A stretch of DNA of 15,433 nt from Conidiobolus incongruus B7586 (lineage: Eukaryota; Entomophthoromycota; Entomophthoromycetes; Entomophthorales; Conidiobolaceae): assembly GCA_000697335.1 (NCBI GenBank), contig JNEM01008760.1, forward strand, positions 1-15,433, written 5' to 3'. Positions 1 through 8,700 of the stretch are shown here, piece by piece; the first letter of the stretch is position 1; every line of letters begins with the position of its first letter. The notes beneath the pieces were generated by a model that had not been told where the DNA came from, ran no database searches, and was given only the letters and a program-made list of their open reading frames with translations. The position numbers and the translations under genes were made by a program.

Positions 1-74
1 AGGACCCCATTCTCACAAAAGAAGGCGATAGACAAGGACTCAAATGAGAAGGAGAAGGAGAAGGAGGGGAATAG
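1..74 (+). mobile_element. 3' end of the internal region of an LTR retrotransposon, with polypurine tract
   Basis: This short stretch lies directly upstream of an LTR-like sequence. Bases 46-71 are purines only, built from GAGAAG-type repeats followed by GGGGAA. That is the expected look and place of the polypurine tract that primes plus-strand DNA synthesis in LTR retroelements. One frame is open from base 1 into the LTR, as can happen at the end of a polyprotein gene in Ty3/gypsy-like elements. The rest of the element lies outside the window, so family and completeness cannot be judged. A Ty3/gypsy assignment is a guess from layout only. Confidence 0.5.
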
Positions 75-300
75 TGTCACGACCCATCGTGACATTATCC
101 AAAACAAGGTCATATTAAGAACAAAACGAAAGTCCCCGAAGCAAGCCAAAATAAGTAAAACAATTAGTATAGAATAAGGAAACATAAAAGAAAACACCAG
201 AATAGTTTACTCAACTATTCTGGTCATTCCTTGAAAGATCCAAAGAACTAATAAACTCTCTCTCTCTCGAAATCAGAGCACCTTATCATAAGAACATACA
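75..300 (+). repeat. 3' long terminal repeat (about 226 bp) of an LTR retrotransposon
   Basis: The segment begins TGTCACGA and ends ACATACA, giving the TG...CA (here TGT...ACA) ends usual for LTRs. The first 20 bases form a perfect inverted repeat, TGTCACGA-CCCA-TCGTGACA. A 12-bp perfect hairpin lies at 196-207/213-224 with a 5-base loop. An AATAAA polyadenylation signal lies at 250-255, followed by a CT-dinucleotide run at 256-268. The polypurine tract just upstream marks this as the 3' rather than the 5' LTR. The second LTR and target-site duplication are outside the window, so the right boundary is inferred from the ACA end and from the start of a different sequence at 301. Confidence 0.55.
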
Positions 301-302
301 TT

Positions 303-626
303 ATGGTAATGCTTCGTTACATTTTCTCCCCTATAGTCCTAAAAGAGACCCCCCTTGCGGAACCTACACAGGTATCCTCAATTGTATTCGTCGTCGCCGT
401 TCTATGTATAATGATTAGCTGGGGGGGGGGAATTTGGGTGACTACTGGGATTAATCGTTGGATCATGCGCTTATGTTTATTACTGAGTTGGGGAATTCTT
501 ATACATCGATGTGATGACCTCGTGACGAATCCCTCGGCCCCTCATTGGCGGATCCTAGAGGCCATTGACATCATCTTCCAAACAATCTGTGTTTTTTATA
601 TGAACAGATTACAAACCTTAACTTAA
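303..626 (+). CDS. unrecognised membrane-protein ORF, probably a gene fragment
   Basis: The ORF encodes 107 residues from an ATG two bases after the LTR edge. I do not recognise the family. The product has hydrophobic stretches near residues 24-41, 54-68 and 87-100, and a polar stretch (RCDDLVTNPSAPHWR) between the second and third. The block is visibly GC-richer (roughly 45%) than the DNA after it, and that composition ends at the stop codon, which supports present or past coding use. The frame stays open upstream into the LTR, so the ATG may be accidental and the insertion may have cut a longer gene. A run of ten Gs at 421-430 sits inside the frame, encoding the Gly repeat after Trp40, and is prone to length error. 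It could be a real small protein, a remnant, or one exon of a larger gene. Confidence 0.3.
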   Translation: MVMLRYIFSPIVLKETPLAEPTQVSSIVFVVAVLCIMISWGGGIWVTTGINRWIMRLCLLLSWGILIHRCDDLVTNPSAPHWRILEAIDIIFQTICVFYMNRLQTLT

Positions 627-825
627 AAGGAAGAATAAATAATTATCAGCAAAAATTAATACAATTTCAAACTAATTAATACTTTAACTAAATTTAGCGA
701 AAACTTTTCAAATCAATTTAAAACACTGTCTTAAATAAATATTTAATTTTTGGTTCATTATCATTTCATTTCTTTTATTATTTTTATTAAGATTAATTAA
801 TATTTATATAGAATATTATACTGTT
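627..825 (+). promoter_or_regulatory. AT-rich upstream region of the Sac phosphatase gene
   Basis: About 200 bases of very AT-rich sequence lie between the membrane ORF and the Sac phosphatase start codon. It holds no convincing coding sequence. The Sac promoter and leader must start here or further upstream; runs such as TATTTATATAGAATATTATA at 801-820 could serve as a TATA-like element, but in this composition they carry little weight. Confidence 0.35.
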
Positions 826-3800
826 ATGCTTGAATATATTAATCAACCTTTTAATACCGTTGATTTTTGGGTTGAACCCAATCGTTTTATACTAACTCCA
901 ACGGATTCCAATGAAGGCAATACCAATTCATTATGTATTCCTTTCGACTACGAAGCACCTATACACGAAATAAGTAATTTCATCATTCTAATAAATCTTT
1001 TTAAATTGGTATATAATATATTTACAATGTTTGCTTTTCATTAATATTTTAGCTGAAGTCAAATCAAATCCTCAAGGTGTATGCTTTAGAGTTGAGGGAA
1101 TATTGGGAACTTTGAAATTATTAACAGGTATAATTGTTATCTATTCACTAAATTTTATATTTCTAAAACCAATGCATACAAATATATTTATAACAATATT
1201 GAATAATTTTATTGGTTTTAGGAAAACATTTGATTGTAATTATACAGAGTAAACTAATAGGTAAACTATTTAACCAGCCCATTTACCAAATTGGAAAGGT
1301 GGCACTAGTTCCGTATAGTTATCATTTGGCAATTATCTCACTTGAAGAGGTCACGAATATGATTCAACCCTTAGTGGATTTGACCCTTGAGGAGAATTTA
1401 GATCCCAACACTCCCGAAAACACTAACATAATAAATAGGATTAAAAATGCTGTAGGAATCAATAAAACGCCCCCGATAGCTATCCCTACAAACATCCCGC
1501 TATCAGAATTGACCCCATCTACCAATTCGCCAGCATCGCCTCCGCAGCTGCTCAGTTCAGGAAGTACAGTTGAGTCGAATTCACCCATAGCAACTGCTGG
1601 AACGCCACCCAATGCGACAAGGAAGTCAAGTAGAAGTCAAGATCAAATTCTGGAGAGTAGGATCAAGAAAGAAATATTACGACTTTTCAGCTTCGAAGGA
1701 GGGATGTATTATTCATACAGCTTTGATCTAACACAGAAGCTTGATTATATTTACAACTTACACAAAACTCAAAAGACTAAAAACCAGCCATTTGAAAACT
1801 TGCTTAGTACCATAGATCGAGAATACTGGTATAATCAGTGGCTTCAAAAAGAGCTTCTTGATTTGAATTTAATTAAATGGGTTATTCCAGTTATCCAAGG
1901 CTTTGTTCAAATTGAACATTGTGAAATTGATCAGCATAAATTCCTACTCGGCATAGTTGCTCGAAGAAACACTGGTAGATTGGGGATGAGGTACCAGCGC
2001 AGAGGTGTGAACGAAGATGGTAAAGTTGCCAATTGGGTTGAGACCGAACAGATTATTCATTTTGTTCAACCTAAAGAATCTGGTGGAGTATCTGAGCCTA
2101 CTATACATCATTGGTGTAGCTACACTCAAATTCGAGGGTCCATTCCTTTATTCTGGTCGCAGTCACCCTATAGTTTCAAACCTGTTCCTATTCTTGATAG
2201 ATCTGGAGAGGAAAATTTGGGATCTTTCAAATTGCATTTTGATCAAATCTCTCACAGATATCAAGCTCCCATAACGGTAGTCAGCTTGACGGAGACATCG
2301 GGTCGTGAATTAATTGTAGGATCAGCTTATAAAAACTATTTTCAAACCGCCTTTCCCAACCCTGAAAATATAACTTCGGCATTGCCTCAGTATCAATTCG
2401 TTGAGTTTGACTTCCATAAGGAGTGTGCTAATATGAATTACTCAAATCTGTCTAAATTAATTGAACTGTTAGAACCACATTTAGTATATAGCAATTACTT
2501 TTGGATCCAATCAAAAGATGCACATATGGCAGAGCAGTTCTACACTCAGCAAGGGGTAATCCGAACCAATTGTATGGATTGTCTAGATCGCACCAATGTT
2601 GTACAGAGTACTATTGCACGCTATATTCTCAATATACAGCTATTCCGCTTAGGAATACAGCCAAGTCCTGAGAAAGGTATAACAGTGCATCCAGCTTTTG
2701 AAGCTAAATTCAACGAACTGTGGGCAAATCATGGTGATTGCATATCTCAACAGTATGCAGGTACATCCGCTCTTAAAGGAGATTTCGTCAGACTCGGTAA
2801 GCGAAATATCCAGGGAATTATGAATGATGCAACGAATTCCCTATCCAGATTCTATTACAATTCATTTAGAGATTTCTTCACACAAGCTGTCATTGACTAT
2901 CTACAGGGATCGCAACCTCTAAACCAGTTCCGTCGTGTCGCAGAAACACATGTAGCAACTGAGCCTGGCCATGATAAGAGGTTTAGGAAAGCTCGTCAAA
3001 GTGCTATTGATATAAGCCGTGCTATGGTCATCCGAGAAAATGAACATTACGTCGGTGGCTTGACGCTTCTTTCACCAGTTCCCCTGAATACTCTCTATCA
3101 CCATCAAGTGGAGGATAAGATAGTTTTACTCACTGATAAAGCACTCTACATCTGTTCATTCCATTTTGGTTTAGAAAAGGTAATTGGAGTGGAAATTATC
3201 AATTTGGAGCTGATAGAAAAGATCCAACATGGGGAGTATCTCCTGAGTAAAATGGACTTGAATGCAGTTGAAGCTAATGACGGAGGATTACCTTTTAGTG
3301 AAGAGCAAATTCGCAAGCACCACTATGGATTGGTCATATGGTACCAGAAGTCTAAATCTGTTGACATGGAAAGGTCCGAGAGCGATGGGAAAGCTGCCTC
3401 GTCTCAGTTCTCCCTCTTCGGTAGTGGTGCCACTTCAAAAGCCAGCAAGAGTAATTTCATCGCATTGAAGGCAATTCCCCTTGTAGTTGACAAAGCAGAC
3501 ACAAGTCCGAGAAATTCTCCATCTTCGTCGGATAGAGATTCTTTAACACACTCTAATTTCATCAATACCACTCAAAATATCAATGACGACGAACATAGCG
3601 AAGAAGTTTCGGCCGACGATGTGATTTTCCAATTTATCGATCTATTGATACCAACTGCCGAAAAGGCTAAACGACAGGCTGCAGCTAATCAAGTTCGTCA
3701 AGCCAATGAAGAAGAGAATGCCATGGATCAGGAACCCACAGTCACTCCAGTGACTATAGAAATTATCAAAAAAGGGATATTAAAGTACATTAACTTAAAC

Positions 3801-3891
3801 AAAATTATTAAAATAATTACTAATTTAATCAATTAGGGGTGAAGAACTCAAACAAAAAATCAAAAAATATAGAGGATTCCTAAAATCATAA
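826..3891 (+). CDS. INPP5F: Sac-domain phosphoinositide phosphatase, INPP5F/hSac2 type (4 exons)
   Basis: Exons 826-973, 1053-1127, 1222-3784 and 3837-3891 join in frame to 946 residues. The family removes phosphate from phosphoinositides (PI4P for human INPP5F) on endosomal and plasma membranes. The first two junctions give the Sac N-terminal motif GILGTLKLLTGKHLIVII near residues 65-82, which no single exon encodes whole. The Sac domain runs to about residue 600 and includes MRYQRRGVNEDGKVANWVET, the FWSQ segment and the catalytic CMDCLDRT (Cys525, Arg531; CX5R), followed by QYAGTSALKGDF. A Ser/Pro-rich linker at about 160-205 interrupts the N-terminal half. Residues about 668-905 resemble the hSac2 domain (YVGG, later NFIALKAI and FQFIDLL), with Ser-rich insertions. 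The C-terminus is short and basic. The product is shorter than human INPP5F, which has a longer tail. Start choice: the ATG at 826 is the first in the exon, and the following residues read like other Sac N-termini. Confidence 0.9.
974..1052 (+). other. intron 1 of the Sac phosphatase gene (79 bp)
   Basis: The intron starts GTAATT and ends TATTTTAG, with a possible branch site CATTAAT shortly before the end. It splits a codon after its first base, making Thr50. Without its removal the N-terminal exon runs to a stop inside the intron. Downstream Sac homology (EVKSNPQGVCFRVEGILGT) begins at the acceptor. Confidence 0.8.
1128..1221 (+). other. intron 2 of the Sac phosphatase gene (94 bp)
   Basis: The intron starts GTATAA and ends GGTTTTAG. 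Splicing joins LGTLKLLT to GKHLIVII through a split Gly codon, restoring a motif typical of Sac domains. A reading of the third exon that begins inside this intron needs a TTG start and gives residues unlike the family, so it is not the true N-terminus. Confidence 0.85.
3785..3836 (+). other. intron 3 of the Sac phosphatase gene (52 bp), near the C-terminus
   Basis: The sequence starts GTACAT and ends CAATTAG, with a textbook fungal branch site TACTAAT at 3818-3824, 12 bases before the 3' end. Splicing swaps an AT-driven tail of Ile, Asn and Lys that would stop at 3836 for GEELKQKIKKYRGFLKS, ending at TAA 3889-3891. The spliced tail is more protein-like. There is no family alignment behind the choice, so this intron is less certain than the first two. 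Confidence 0.65.
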
Positions 3892-6884
3892 TTTAAAACC
3901 CATTTCAAATATCTCAATTTTACAATTCAAGCAATATGTTTACATTTTATAAACTTTAGTTTAATTACAATATAAAGTTGATTTATCAATAATATTCTTC
4001 AAGTTTTTTGATATACCTATTCTGGATTTTGACTAATTGTAGTAATTATCACAAAGATTAAAGTTTAGACATATATAAATAATTAGTGTGAAAATGTCTG
4101 AATGTATTAAACGTTTACATTGGTTTGTTGATTTTAAATACAATTACCAATTATCATTTTTAAATAATCGAGATAATAGCTCAGATATATTAAAATATTA
4201 AATTATAAATTACCTAATAAAATTAATACAAGATACAACAAATTTTTAATAATATTACTATTTTACACTTTACAAGTTTAATGCATATTAATATTCAAAT
4301 TTTAACCATAAAACTGTATACTACTGATTATCTACACTATAATTTTTCAGATCATTTAAATTCTATGAATTTCAAGTTAGATTATTATAACTCAATTCAT
4401 AATCTTATATATTTCAAACATACAGTGTCTTTTAATTCAATTTAAATAAGTTTAATTATAAATGTATGATATATTAATTACAACTCTCATTAATTATTTA
4501 AACTATTTTATGTAACCAATTTATAATTTTATAGATCAAGTTGAAAAATATTAATTATCTTAAATAGAATCTTAGAGTTATTTTCTTTAATAGCTTATAC
4601 AGACGTATTTAGTATACTTAGTAAATTTTTGAAACTTATAACAAAATTTAAAAAAATTCTATTAAATATTATATTGGTAATATATTATGGTGTTTATTTT
4701 CATCAAAATATATTCTAGTAAAATTGATAATATATTCATTAACTTTAAAATTTTCAACAACTCAATCCTGTTACTTTTGTAGCCAACAATGATTATTATA
4801 TATTAATTTGGTTATTATATCGAAATTATGTTGATTATATTGATTGTTATTAATATATTAATATTTCAATTTATTTGAATTATTCGTGAAATTTTTAGAT
4901 TTATATTATTCAATCATTATTTTTGTTATTAATCCCAATAATGCTATCATTTATTTGAATACACAGTATAGTATAATTTTATATCTATATTGAAAATTTT
5001 TTACTTTTATGGATCAAAAATTAATAGTAAGATCGATATTGAAAATATAGTTACAATTTCTATTAAATATCATTGATATTAGAAATTATTGATTATTATT
5101 TTGCTATTAAGCAAATTAATGCTTATACAAAAGTTTAGAATGTAAAAAAGAATAGCATCTTTGGTATTTTAGACTAAATTTTAACAACAACAATGGTTTG
5201 AATAACAAGTTGAATTAAATTCTAGAGGTTTAGTTGTATCAAATATTTTATTTTTAGTAGATGTTAAATTCAGAGAGTAAGAGACTTTATAGTGAACATA
5301 TATTCAAAAAATGAGTTTAGTGATGAATTATTTGTTATTTAAAGTTAATATATTAACTATCATTGTAGAAAATGAAAAATAGAAATATATAACACTGTAC
5401 TAACCAATAAAGAACTATACAGTTATCACTTATGACTAAAAATGTTCTATATAAAATGAGATATTCTCAGTCATGTTGTATATAAATCGAAATCAATTTG
5501 ATCAAAGGACAATTATCAGCTAAACAGAAATTTGAACATATGAACTTATGAACTTATGATTAACAAACAACTGGTTAGATTCTATGATAAATTAGTCATT
5601 ATTTTTGGCATTTTATATATTACTCAATAAATGCGAGAGTTAATATTAAAATTCAGCAGAAAAGAATATTTCGAATATATGTCTAATAATAATTTACATT
5701 CTATTATTAGATTTCTTTTAGGCTTAAATGGCATTCTTTTCAATAAATTACTAAAAATGTTTATAGAAATTTGAATCATTATTAATAAATTATAAAATTA
5801 ACTCATAGTCAGTAGATGGGCCGAATATAAAAATTAGATAAGGAATGGGATTAAACTTGAGACATTTTTCAAAGTTATTATTCACATTACATCAATTAAT
5901 TTTATTAATTGACAATTTTAACAACCATATAGAACAATTCTAGAAGTGTAAAATAGCATCCAAATGAGGTACAACGGAAGTATTAATATTTTTTTTAATG
6001 AACACGTTGTGTAATTGATACCAGTTAGAAAATTTAGAATTTAGCTATCAAGTTTTTATTTAAACTTATAATATATATAACTTTCTTTCAATATTCATCA
6101 ATAAAATAATTTGTATTAATTTTTAAGCTCAGAACCTTATATTACAATACTATCAAATCATACCATTGAAAATGCTATTGTCATATTAATAGGTATTTTA
6201 ATATTTTTATAAAAAGTGTATTAATCAATAAATTTAGCCAATTAGAATGAAAAGCGAATATTCTATTTTTATTATTGTTGGACTAAGATATTAATCAAAA
6301 AAGATTTGATATTTATTGGGAACATTTGTAAAGCAGATTTCAATCAAATTTTTTTCTAATCACTGCAAATAAAATATCAATTTATGCAGTTTATCTAGAT
6401 ATATTGACACATTTATTTAAAATATATATATGATTGCATATAATTCAATTAAATTGATAACAATGATAGTAGCTACTACTTAATCAGATGATTTATAGTG
6501 TAACAGATAGTATCAAGTATCATAGACATCAACTACTCACTCCACTTTAGTTGATTATTGTTGAATCCTGTCAAGTTAGATTAATAAAAATCAATATTTT
6601 TGAGTAAATATATGGCGAATTGTTATCGCATATTCCCTAATATAGGTAATTTAGAATAGAGGTTCACTGGATTTTTGAATAAATTTATAAAATCAAAATA
6701 CTCACATAGTAGAGAAATACCTTTATATGCCTTATAAAATGTTAATATTTTGATTCATATGAATATTTTCAATACTTCGGTGTAAATATCATTTAATCTA
6801 ATTCTTATTTAGCTAATATAAATATATGACCCTAAATCAATGTCCATAAACAATCTATCAATTGTTTGTAATCAAATTATTCAT
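3892..6884. other. AT-rich intergenic region, no gene seen
   Basis: About 3 kb at roughly 20% GC with no long reading frame on either strand and no tRNA-like or rRNA-like block. It holds the unmarked 3' end of the Sac gene and distal upstream DNA of the bZIP gene. Local structures include a perfect 9-bp inverted repeat, TCAATTAAT/ATTAATTGA, at 5892-5912 and a short tandem ATGAACTT repeat near 5538-5553. Both are weak signals in such biased sequence. Confidence 0.6.
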
Positions 6885-6889
6885 ATTCT

Positions 6890-7005
6890 CATGTGGTTAT
6901 CCGCTTAATATATCCCGTCTCCCAAATTCAGTTTAGGCTGTTATTCCGATTAGTCACTTCGGATCATCAGCCTCATATAGTGTGGTTTTGCATTTGGTTT
7001 AAAAA
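6890..7005 (+). promoter_or_regulatory. GC-richer island upstream of the bZIP gene, probable upstream regulatory region
   Basis: Composition rises to about 35-40% GC for roughly 100 bases within DNA of about 20% GC. The core is a small hairpin, TCCGA (6945-6949) with TCGGA (6959-6963), whose 9-base loop carries TTAGTCA (6950-6956). The reverse complement, TGACTAA, resembles AP-1/Gcn4-type bZIP half-site pairs, so autoregulation is conceivable. Its place, some 110-220 bases before the TATA box, fits an upstream activating region. A short untranslated exon cannot be ruled out. Confidence 0.35.
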
Positions 7006-7053
7006 AAATTCAATTTTTTCACTTGAATATTTGTGAACATTAATCTAATTCAA

Positions 7054-7126
7054 CCAATCAGATAGCAGCTTGTTCCACTATCTAACTCAAAAATTTTCTT
7101 TTCTAAATGAAATCACAGTATAAAAG
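7054..7126 (+). promoter_or_regulatory. core promoter of the bZIP gene: CCAAT box and TATA box
   Basis: A CCAAT box (CCAATCA, 7054-7060) lies 60 bases upstream of a TATA box (TATAAAAG, 7119-7126). The TATA box is 111 bases before the start codon at 7237. The intervening leader is pyrimidine-rich and has no upstream ATG, as is common for well-expressed fungal genes. These motifs could occur by chance in AT-rich DNA, but the order and spacing are canonical. Confidence 0.6.
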
Positions 7127-7236
7127 AAACTTTTTCTAGAAACTATTAACCTTTGTTGGTTTTTTAACTATTTAATTGCTATTGTGCTTTTTGTTATCAC
7201 TCTCAGCTTATTACTATTTCATATTACGTTTTGCAA

Positions 7237-7974
7237 ATGGATCCCACTTTCTCTGCCGATCTTTTGAATCTCTACCCTAACTACTTCCCTTTCGACAACC
7301 CTTCTCCCCTCAATTGTCTTCCAAATGTGAGCTGTGTTGACCCATTTAACTCCGTGATCTCTCCTGATCCTTTCTTATCCAACTTTGCCCTCCCCAACAC
7401 TTTTAATGCAGACCCTTGGTTAAATATCATGAGCTCTACTTCTTCAGATCCAGCTTCCTCTCACTCTGACCCTTCTTCTCCTACTTGTAATTCTCCACCT
7501 CCTGAAATCAAAGGGGAAACAGCTTCCTCTCAAACTGAATGCCCTAAAGGATCTTTTAGGCCAATTCTTCCTAAACTTCACAACGAAACCACCACTGAGC
7601 CTTATTCAAAGAATAAGCCTGCTTTTAGAGTTGGTAAGCGCAAATCCAGCAAGAACGCCGACCTCTCGCCTGAAGAACGTCAGAGACTCGAGGCCGAACG
7701 CCGCCGCCGCAATACAGAAGCTTCCGCCCGTTTCCGCCAAAGAAAGAAAGAACGCACCAATCAACTCCAGAATACTGCCAAAAACATGACTATGCGTGTT
7801 CAAGAACTAGAAGCGCAACTCGATAGCTGGAAAGCATATAGCCAGCAACTCGAAGCTCTCCTCAAGCAACTCAACCCCTCCATTGAACTTCCGCTGCCTC
7901 CTTCTGATGATGACTTCAGGAAGAGCTCTTCTGACACTGAGGAAGATCACAATGACAACAGCTCTTCCTGTTAG
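7237..7974 (+). CDS. bZIP transcription factor of the CYS-3/MetR/Zip1 type
   Basis: The product has 245 residues. The start is the ATG at 7237; an upstream in-frame TTG at 7231 is not needed. Residues 1-130 are rich in Ser, Pro, Asp and Asn with scattered aromatic residues, like an activation domain. The basic region (about 151-173) contains RRRRNTEASARFRQRKKER, with the bZIP signature Asn159-X7-Arg167. The zipper follows at canonical spacing: Leu177, Met184, Leu191, Trp198, Leu205, Leu212. The NTxASARFRxxKK pattern is typical of Neurospora CYS-3, Aspergillus MetR and fission yeast Zip1, which control sulfur assimilation and related stress genes. Family membership is well supported; the sulfur role is inferred. 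The acidic, Ser-rich tail (223-245) could be a phosphorylation or degradation signal. The coding sequence is far GC-richer than its flanks. It is a single exon unless the intron at 7975 is spliced differently. Confidence 0.9.
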   Translation: MDPTFSADLLNLYPNYFPFDNPSPLNCLPNVSCVDPFNSVISPDPFLSNFALPNTFNADPWLNIMSSTSSDPASSHSDPSSPTCNSPPPEIKGETASSQTECPKGSFRPILPKLHNETTTEPYSKNKPAFRVGKRKSSKNADLSPEERQRLEAERRRRNTEASARFRQRKKERTNQLQNTAKNMTMRVQELEAQLDSWKAYSQQLEALLKQLNPSIELPLPPSDDDFRKSSSDTEEDHNDNSSSC

Positions 7975-8025
7975 GTAGGTTAAAAATGCTGAGTATTTCT
8001 CTGTTTCTAATATTTATTTTAATAG
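7975..8025 (+). other. probable 3' UTR intron abutting the bZIP stop codon (51 bp)
   Basis: GTAGGT begins at the base after the TAG stop codon, whose own AG supplies the exonic part of the donor. A branch-like TTCTAAT lies at 8005-8011 and TTTTAATAG ends at 8025, 14 bases on. The length matches the other introns here. A weaker alternative donor (GTTAGG at 7970) would remove the stop and add about 25 residues, so two isoforms are possible. Transcript data are absent. Confidence 0.5.
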
Positions 8026-8400
8026 GTCTGCGTCATCTTAAGATAATCTTAAGGACGCCTCGGATGGATTTTGATTTCATTCCATCTCAGATTCATCAGT
8101 AGTGTTTGTAGTTTTGCAGCTTTTCTTTTTAATTTGTATTATATTTGTATTTTTATTTTCCAGTTTCGGTCCTCAACTGACCGATCCTATCCCTTAATTA
8201 ATCTATCTATCTTTTTTCTTTATTTATTCCCCTTCCCCGTGTCATTTGACACTCTCTACATGGAAGTAGATCAGGCCGGAAAGGTTGTCACAAACCTGCG
8301 GATATTTCAACAATACCCCGACCTCTTCTTCCTCTACCCTTGACTTCTTTACATAAAGAAACAAGGTCTTCTTGCCCTTAACACTCCTTTCCTCCCTATA
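8026..8400 (+). other. GC-richer, pyrimidine-rich untranslated block with several hairpins
   Basis: Composition is well above the flanking intergenic DNA, and the top strand is T/C-rich, as in transcribed untranslated sequence. Besides the hairpin at 8030-8058 there are inverted repeats TCGGTC/GACCGA at 8166-8171/8179-8184, GTGTCA-TT-TGACAC at 8239-8252, and AGGTT/AACCT flanking GTCACA near 8280-8296. A possible further intron could run from GTTTGT at 8104 to TTTTCCAG at 8163. No frame reads like a protein: the longest (8071-8343) needs a TTG start and gives Phe/Leu/Tyr-rich low complexity. It is most likely 3' UTR of the bZIP mRNA, or part of a noncoding transcript. Confidence 0.45.
8030..8058 (+). 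other. strong hairpin just after the bZIP stop and putative intron
   Basis: CTTAAGAT-A-ATCTTAAG (8037-8053) is a perfect 8-bp inverted repeat. It is extended by GCGTC (8030-8034) pairing with GACGC (8054-8058) across a two-base AT bulge. In a mature mRNA lacking 7975-8025 it would begin about four bases after the stop codon. Confidence 0.5.
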
Positions 8401-8580
8401 TATATTTAATTGTAAAATTTGATTTTTGATTAGTACTATTCAACAATTATTACTGCATCCAACTAATTTTTTTTTCAATATTAGACATTAGCATATTATC
8501 TTCAATCATAATATTTATTTATTCTCTATAGATTCAATTGCTTTCAACTCTATTATTTAATTAATATATTTGTCTAATAC

Positions 8581-8595
8581 TACTAACTTTTTTAG
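8581..8595 (+). other. consensus branch site and 3' splice site (intron end in noncoding DNA)
   Basis: TACTAAC (8581-8587) is followed by TTTTTTAG ending at 8595. This is a perfect fungal branch point with a pyrimidine tract and acceptor, on the plus strand. AT-rich DNA upstream (about 8400-8595) looks like the intron; GTAAAA at 8412 is one possible donor, giving 184 bases, but the donor is uncertain. GC-richer sequence begins exactly at the acceptor, which argues that an exon starts at 8596. Confidence 0.5.
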
Positions 8596-8600
8596 CGACC

Positions 8601-8698
8601 ATCCCCAGATGTTATTGTTCTCTTTACTTTCGTTCTCACCCGGCGACTTATTGCTGGAACTTGATCTGATCACGAGGGGGCAGTAATCGTCTGGGGAT
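8601..8698 (+). other. structured module A
   Basis: The outer stem is ATCCCCAGA (8601-8609) with TCTGGGGAT (8690-8698), nine perfect pairs. After a small internal loop (2 and 3 bases) it continues as TTATTG (8612-8617) with CAGTAA (8681-8686), with one G-T wobble. Inside lies a hairpin, CCGGC (8640-8644) with GCTGG (8653-8657), one wobble, 8-base loop. The two strands shared with module B flank this hairpin. Confidence 0.5.
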
Positions 8699-8700
8699 TT

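Noticed and set aside
301-318. Primer-binding site (TGGTAATGC) that would make the LTR a 5' LTR
   Set aside because: The polypurine tract lies on the other side of the LTR, no gag-like sequence follows, and a host gene starts at 826.
1031-1252. Separate 73-residue ORF upstream of the main Sac exon
   Set aside because: It needs a TTG start and reads through intron 2; only bases 1053-1127 of it are real coding sequence, as exon 2 of the Sac gene.
5892-5912. Perfect 9-bp inverted repeat in intergenic DNA
   Set aside because: Made only of A/T-rich words and expected by chance over several kilobases of such composition; no other supporting signal.
7606-7803. Antisense reading frame within the bZIP gene
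   Set aside because: It mirrors the GC-rich basic-region codons of the bZIP gene and has no protein-like features of its own.
7970-8058. HAC1-type unconventional intron in a bZIP mRNA
   Set aside because: The protein is of the CYS-3/MetR type, not Hac1, and the paired loops with CNGCNG cleavage sites are missing; ordinary GT-AG signals explain the intron.
8071-8343. Reading frame of about 90 codons after the bZIP gene
   Set aside because: It starts at TTG, is dominated by Phe, Leu, Ile and Tyr from T-rich sequence, and crosses possible intron signals.
8653-8690. TPP riboswitch: the string GAACTTGATCTG resembles part of fungal TPP aptamers
   Set aside because: The required CTGAGA half and the rest of the thiamine aptamer are absent nearby, and the same strand recurs in module B without the GATCTG portion.
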